From the NCBI GenBank assembly GCA_905214435.1, contig CAJMMA010000025.1:1-25997 (forward strand): a stretch of 25,997 nucleotides of DNA, written 5' to 3'. The DNA comes from an uncultured bacterium. GTDB taxonomy: Bacteria; Actinomycetota; Coriobacteriia; Coriobacteriales; Coriobacteriaceae. Below are positions 22,217 through 25,997 of the stretch, in pieces. The notes below the pieces were generated by a model. The model was given only the letters and a program-made list of their open reading frames with translations. It did not search any database and was not told the DNA's origin. The translations under genes and the position numbers were made by a program. Numbering within the stretch: position 1 is the first letter of the stretch; each line of letters starts with the position of its first letter.

Positions 22217-22952
22217 CCAGGTACAGGCTCATGGAGGCGGAGAAGGGCAACTTCACGGTGGCGATGATGGCCAAGGTGCTGGGGGTGAGCCGGTCGGGCC
22301 ACTGCAGCTGGGTTTCCAACGGCTGCCCCGTCGACGACTGGTCCGAGGCGCGCGACGCCGTGCGGCGCGTGTGGCTCGAGTCCGACAGGCGCTTCGGCGC
22401 GCGGTTCGTGAAGTGCTTCCTGCCCGACGGCCTGCGCGGCATCACGCTGTACCGTGTGCGCAAGTGCATGCGCGAGCTGGGGATCCGCGGCTGCACGCCG
22501 TACAAGTCGAAGAGGACTACGGTCCCCGACAGGGACGCCAAGCCAAGGCCCGACCTGATCAGGCGGGACTTCACGAGCCCGGTGCCCACCTACAAGCTCG
22601 TCGGCGACATCACCTACCTGCGCACCGGCCAGGGCTGGCTCTACCTGTCGACGGTGAGCGACCTGAACACCCGCATGTTCGTGGGCTGGTCGCTGTCCGA
22701 GCGCATGACCGCCGATATCGTCGTCAGCGCCCTCGAGAGCGCGCGTGCGCGCGGGTACGTGGCAGAGAACGCCATATTCCGCTCGGACAAGGGGGCGCAG
22801 TACACCAGCCGCAAGCTCGCTGAGTGGGCCAGGGGCAACCATGTGCGCCTCTCTTGCAGCCGTACCGGCAACTGCCACGACAACGCCGTCGCAGAGTCGT
22901 TCTTTGCGACGCTGAAAAATGAAATGTACCACCGCAGGAGCTTCGCCACCAG
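22180..22952 (+). pseudogene. IS3-family OrfB, truncated at the C-terminus
   Basis: The -1 frame relative to OrfA; the first internal ATG is at 22231 (MEAEKGNFTVAMMAKVLGVSRSG). The HTH_21-type region is followed by the retroviral-integrase-like core. All three catalytic acids are present: Asp in VGDITYLRT (22606), Asp in FRSDKGAQYTS (22786) and Glu in NAVAESFFATLK (22894), with the D-35-E spacing of the family. After SFATR the frame turns into unrelated sequence, so the last 40 or so residues are lost. Confidence 0.85.
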
Positions 22953-23333
22953 AACACAAAGGACGCCCGGCTGGTCAGGTCGGCGTTCGCGACGCTCTCC
23001 TTCCCGATCTCGGACATCGAGGTCTTCCACACGGACCGCGGCAGCGAGTTCGACAACGCCGAGATCGACCTGATGCTCGAGGCCTTCGGCATAGAGAGGT
23101 CGCTGTCGGCCATGGGCTGCCCCTACGACAACGCCGTCGACGAGTCGACCAACAGGATACTGAAGGCCGAGCTCGTCCACCGCGAGACGTTCGGCACGAC
23201 GCGCGAGCTCCGGGTCAAACTCTCGGACTACGTGCACTGGTGCAACAATTTCAGGATCCACTCGACGCTGGGCTACATGTCGCCGGTCGAGTTCAGGGAG
23301 GCGGGGCTGTCCCTCCCGGAATCGTCCAAATAG
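22953..23333 (+). pseudogene. 3' half of a second IS3-type transposase
   Basis: Starts abruptly with NTKDARLVRSAFATLSF, then VFHTDRGSEFDN (Asp codon 23034) and YDNAVDESTNRILKAEL (Glu codon 23142), again D-35-E, then the typical ending NNFRIHSTLGYMSPVEFR and a TAG at 23331-23333. The first catalytic Asp and the whole N-terminus are absent. It is in another frame from the preceding OrfB and differs from it over the shared D-to-E region, so it comes from a different element. Confidence 0.85.
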
Positions 23334-23340
23334 GTGTTGC

Positions 23341-23596
23341 CAATCCAACCGCCTCTTTGATTATCAGCCGGGGCTATCTCGGTTTTTTGATTGGGGCGGT
23401 TGTTATGTTGCTGAATCTTTAAGGGACGAAGATTGTATTTCAAAGGCCCACGATGTGCATCTGGTCACTCATATCTTTTCGAGACAGAACGATAAGAAGC
23501 TATATGATTCTCTTGTTTAAAGATGGTGAGTTCGACGATTCCCAGATTCCAAGAACTATTAGGTCTTTCCTAGACCCCCCTCTTCTTGCTCATTAG
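23341..23596 (+). pseudogene. Unrecognised frameshifted gene tail
   Basis: Two frames join into one continuous reading. The first, from about 23341, includes NRLFDYQPGLSRFFDWG, CYVAESLRDEDC, AHDVHLVTHIFSR and KKLYDSLV, stopping at TAA 23518-23520. Skipping one T there continues as KDGEFDDSQIPRTIRSFLD and ends at TAG 23594-23596. Composition is protein-like and AT-richer than the insertion sequences. There is no start codon or ribosome site, and it begins directly after the transposase fragment, so it is probably the 3' end of a gene broken by the element. I do not recognise the family. Confidence 0.45.
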
Positions 23597-23696
23597 AAGA
23601 TTCAAAGACGCGCGCGAGCGTTGCATACTGGCGTTTGATTCATGAAGACCACGCTCTATTTTTCTTGAATGCGTTAGCCAGGCTACTCTTTCGATG

Positions 23697-23739
23697 AAGC
23701 CCCAGACGCCTCTGATACAAGCGAAACATGGGGCTTTTT
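23697..23739 (+). terminator. Rho-independent terminator
   Basis: AAGCCCCA (23697-23704) pairs with TGGGGCTT (23729-23736) around a 24-base loop, followed by a T5 run. Probably the old terminator of the broken gene about 100 bp upstream. Confidence 0.7.
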
Positions 23740-24058
23740 GCTGTATTTCGCGGCTGCGTACACGCTTTCGTCGTCCGTCACGTGCTTAAACGAATTGCGT
23801 GCTTCAGTGGATTTTCGTGTTACTGGCACTTGCGCTGTTTGGGGCGCCGCTAATTGCTTCAAAAACTAGAGCTAGCACTGTGTCCATGGAAGGACGAAAA
23901 AACAAAAGTTTGCTGAGAACGTAACCTGCTTTTTATAAGAGCAGGTTTCTGCCTGCCTTTATAACAATTCCCGCGCTTCGAATAACTGGACTTCCGATGC
24001 AGAGGAGATTGTAAGATAATCTTCTCTTAGTAACATTATTTGTGACGGGGGATTCAAT
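23740..24058. other. Leader region before the amidase gene
   Basis: No gene is seen. It contains a hairpin, AACCTGCT (23923-23930) with AGCAGGTT (23940-23947) around a 9-base loop, with only a weak T-rich stretch after it; this could be an attenuator or a weak terminator. A possible promoter is TTCCGA (23992-23997), 17 bp, GATAAT (24015-24020). The sequence is clearly more AT-rich than the flanking mobile DNA. Confidence 0.4.
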
Positions 24059-25997
24059 ATGAAAAAGGCATTGCGTGCCTCAACAGCTTTTTCTCTTGCT
24101 GGTCTTTTGACCATTTCATCCTTGATGGGTCCTGTGGCTGCTGCCTACGCTGCGAGCAACGTCCCGTCTGCGGACGCTGCCGTGGACGCTGCTACTGCAG
24201 ACGATGATGGCGAGGCCTCGCGTGATGCGGGTTCTGTTGATGTCGACGCTGCTGATGATTCATCGCCGGCAACGAACGTTGACGAATCGGCTGATGAGGA
24301 TTTTGGCGTTGATGTATCTGAGAACCATCAGCAGGCTGAACCGGTCGATTCTTCTTTCCAGTATGTATATCTTGCCTACCCGAGCCTTTCCAGCGGGACT
24401 GATCAGGTCGTTGCCTTTGCTACTCCCGATGACGGCGATAGCCTTGCCTCCGCAACTCTCAACTATGTAAGTGCCAATGGGGTTCAGGGGACTATTGAAG
24501 CATCTGCAACGGCTGATAATTCTGCTGCTTTTATTTTTGGTTCGCAGTTGGAATCTAATACATATTTCCTCACATCGATAACCTATGCTTTGCAGGGCGA
24601 TGGCTCTGAGCATGAGGTGGATCTTTCTGACAGGGATTATTCGTTTACGGTCATTAATGGCTCCGTGAGCTCCGAGGGCACTTCTGTTTACTATGCGGAC
24701 GGCGATGGCAATGCCGTTGAAGCCCAGTCGATTCAGCAGGCATTGGAATGCGCCGATTCACCCGATGGCATTTCCACCTATGCTGAGCGCTCCGCGCGTA
24801 ATGTGGGGGTTATTGCACTTGACGCGGGACATGGCGGGGTGGATTCTGGCGCTCAGGGTAATGGCAAGAGTGAAGCCGACCTTACCTGGAAGATCATGAC
24901 AGCCTGCAAAAATAAACTTGAAGCTTACGGCTTTAAGATCGTTCTTGCGCGCGAGCAGTCTGGCTACTATCCCAGCAATGATTATCTTTACCGCGTACAG
25001 CGCTGCATTGATCAGGGCGCGCAGGCCTTTGTTAGCTTTCACATCAACTCTGGGTCTTCTGGGGCTCACGGCGCAGAAGTTTATGCTCCTACCGCAAATG
25101 GCACCGACTACACGCAGGTCTCTGTTGAGCTTGCCAACAAGGTCATGAACAACCTTGCTGCTATGGGACTAACATACCGCGGCGTATTTCAAATGGAGGT
25201 AGGCGACGAGTTCGCCGTTATCCGCTGTGCTCGCGAGCAGGGAATTCCAGGTATTCTTATCGAACATGGCTTTATCTCGAATTACGGTGATGTGGCCAAC
25301 TATTTCTCGGACGATGGTTGCCGCCGTCTTGGCGAGGCTGACGCTGCCGCAATCATCGCGCAGTTCCCGCATCCCTACTCCGTCAATGGAATTTCCTTCT
25401 CGGAAGAACTGGGACATGCGGGGTCAACGGTAAAAATCGGTGTAAATGTTAGCGGCAAGACTGATGGCCTTAGATATAAGTTTGTTTGGCATAGGGCTGG
25501 GTCTGATTGGAGTGATTCCAATTGGGGTGTAATCGGTCAAGACTTAACTTCGCCGTCGATTTCTTGGACCCTGCCCCAGGCTGGTGAATATGAGATCTAT
25601 GCTGATGTCATTGACTCCAATGGATATGTGACTAGCACTTCTAAATACAAAGTTGTTAATTGGTCTCTTGAGTCGCTCGAAGTCTCGGGCTCCGCCCTCT
25701 GCGGCAAGCCGGTCAAGCTGCAGGCCAAGGTGTCCGGCGACGCCTCCGGCCTCAAGTACAAGTTCGTCTGGGAGAAGGGCGGCTGGGCCAAGTGGGGCGT
25801 CGCCCAGCAGCCCTCCGCTTCCTCCTCCTGCGAGTGGACCCCGACCGAGCCGGGCGAGTACACCGTCTACCTCGACGTGATCGACGGCTCCGCCGAGAGG
25901 CACCTGACCCGCAAGGTCACGGTCGGCGAGCGCTGCTCCGTCGAGTCGCTCGAAGTCTCGGGCTCCGCCCTCTGCGGCAAGCCGGTCAAGCTGCAGG
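24059..25997 (+). CDS. Secreted N-acetylmuramoyl-L-alanine amidase (partial)
   Basis: 646 residues are visible; the gene runs off the right edge. Signal peptide MKKALRASTAFSLAGLLTIS with cleavage near AYA-AS (31). Then an acidic Asp/Ala-rich linker (40-105), a beta-rich region of unknown family (110-230), and the Amidase_3 domain (about 250-440), which cuts the bond between MurNAc and the stem peptide. Zinc and catalytic residues are in place: H258 in LDAGHGGVDSG, E272 in SEADLTW, H328 in VSFHINSG and E402 in LIEHGFIS. From about 444 come repeats of the form YKFVW...W...G-EY-Y-DVID, similar to triple-tyrosine (Y_Y_Y) domains, probably for surface or wall binding. The start follows GGGGGA. Confidence 0.92.
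   Translation, partial: MKKALRASTAFSLAGLLTISSLMGPVAAAYAASNVPSADAAVDAATADDDGEASRDAGSVDVDAADDSSPATNVDESADEDFGVDVSENHQQAEPVDSSFQYVYLAYPSLSSGTDQVVAFATPDDGDSLASATLNYVSANGVQGTIEASATADNSAAFIFGSQLESNTYFLTSITYALQGDGSEHEVDLSDRDYSFTVINGSVSSEGTSVYYADGDGNAVEAQSIQQALECADSPDGISTYAERSARNVGVIALDAGHGGVDSGAQGNGKSEADLTWKIMTACKNKLEAYGFKIVLAREQSGYYPSNDYLYRVQRCIDQGAQAFVSFHINSGSSGAHGAEVYAPTANGTDYTQVSVELANKVMNNLAAMGLTYRGVFQMEVGDEFAVIRCAREQGIPGILIEHGFISNYGDVANYFSDDGCRRLGEADAAAIIAQFPHPYSVNGISFSEELGHAGSTVKIGVNVSGKTDGLRYKFVWHRAGSDWSDSNWGVIGQDLTSPSISWTLPQAGEYEIYADVIDSNGYVTSTSKYKVVNWSLESLEVSGSALCGKPVKLQAKVSGDASGLKYKFVWEKGGWAKWGVAQQPSASSSCEWTPTEPGEYTVYLDVIDGSAERHLTRKVTVGERCSVESLEVSGSALCGKPVKLQ
25670..25997 (+). repeat. 273-bp tandem repeat in the amidase gene
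   Basis: One full unit of 273 bp (91 codons) runs 25670-25942. The next begins at 25943 and is identical to the first for all 55 bp visible. A diverged, AT-richer related unit lies at about 25384-25669. The exact units are very GC-rich with C/G-ending codons throughout. The array continues beyond the window. Confidence 0.85.

Larger units (their letters stand above)
21836..22952 (+). mobile_element. IS3-family element lacking its 3' end
   Basis: Contains orfA and orfB in the usual -1 arrangement. The left end is probably near 21836, where TGACCTGTATCG begins, 93 bp before orfA, a normal distance. The right terminal repeat cannot be checked because orfB stops abruptly at about 22952, where a different transposase sequence begins. 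Confidence 0.7.

Noticed and set aside
23346..23402. CAACCGCC...GGCGGTTG inverted repeat as a small terminator or IS end
   Set aside because: The 41-base loop is long, the sequence lies inside the protein-like relic, and no target duplication is seen.

Overview
The window looks like chromosome of a Coriobacteriia member, most like Collinsella. This is inferred from high GC with GC-ending codons, SufCBDS with SufU beside an Rrf2 regulator, a sortase-anchored surface protein, and a secreted amidase with triple-tyrosine-like repeats. No 16S rRNA or other taxonomic marker is present, so the assignment is an inference.

Layout. (1) 1-5534: a complete minus-strand suf operon, sufC-sufB-sufD-sufS-sufU, for Fe-S cluster assembly. 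A divergent Rrf2/IscR-type regulator (5535-5966) has three Cys that could bind a cluster. Three copies of a 29-bp near-palindrome (GGGACAAA-N13-TTTGTCCC type) lie in this region: two in front of the regulator and one over the sufU stop codon. (2) 5975-6668: a MntA/HepT-type toxin-antitoxin pair (nucleotidyltransferase plus HEPN protein) begins 8 bp after the regulator. (3) 6806-8587: a secreted, wall-anchored protein with a lysozyme-like N-terminal domain and a long low-complexity stalk, closed by a strong terminator. (4) 8790-10589: an AAA-ATPase-like/PD-(D/E)XK-type protein whose nuclease part looks degenerate. (5) 10610-18796: six family-2 glycosyltransferases, one on the minus strand and five on the plus strand, probably making a surface polysaccharide. 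Four of the five plus-strand genes look like a duplicated A-B-A'-B' cassette, followed by an 828-aa protein with two GT2 domains.

(6) 18797-23600 is a graveyard of mobile DNA and broken genes: a frameshifted ATPase C-terminus, two istB (IS21-type) fragments joined head to head, IS21-end-like repeats, an IS110-like transposase tail, an IS3-family element that has lost its 3' end, a second IS3-type transposase 3' half fused to it, and an unrecognised frameshifted gene tail. Inside this area is one intact gene, an Abi_2 (AbiD/AbiF-type) HEPN protein at 20257-21258. It is followed directly by a compact two-hairpin RNA with its own extended -10 promoter and terminator (about 21287-21339). This layout matches an AbiF-type toxin with a small-RNA partner and is the best candidate here for an under-described system.

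(7) 24059-25997 (runs off the right edge): a secreted N-acetylmuramoyl-L-alanine amidase with C-terminal repeats. The last repeats are GC-rich and identical at the DNA level over the 55 bp visible of the second copy, unlike the more AT-rich catalytic part.

All coordinates, motifs and base-pairing were read by eye. No alignment, HMM search or folding program was run.
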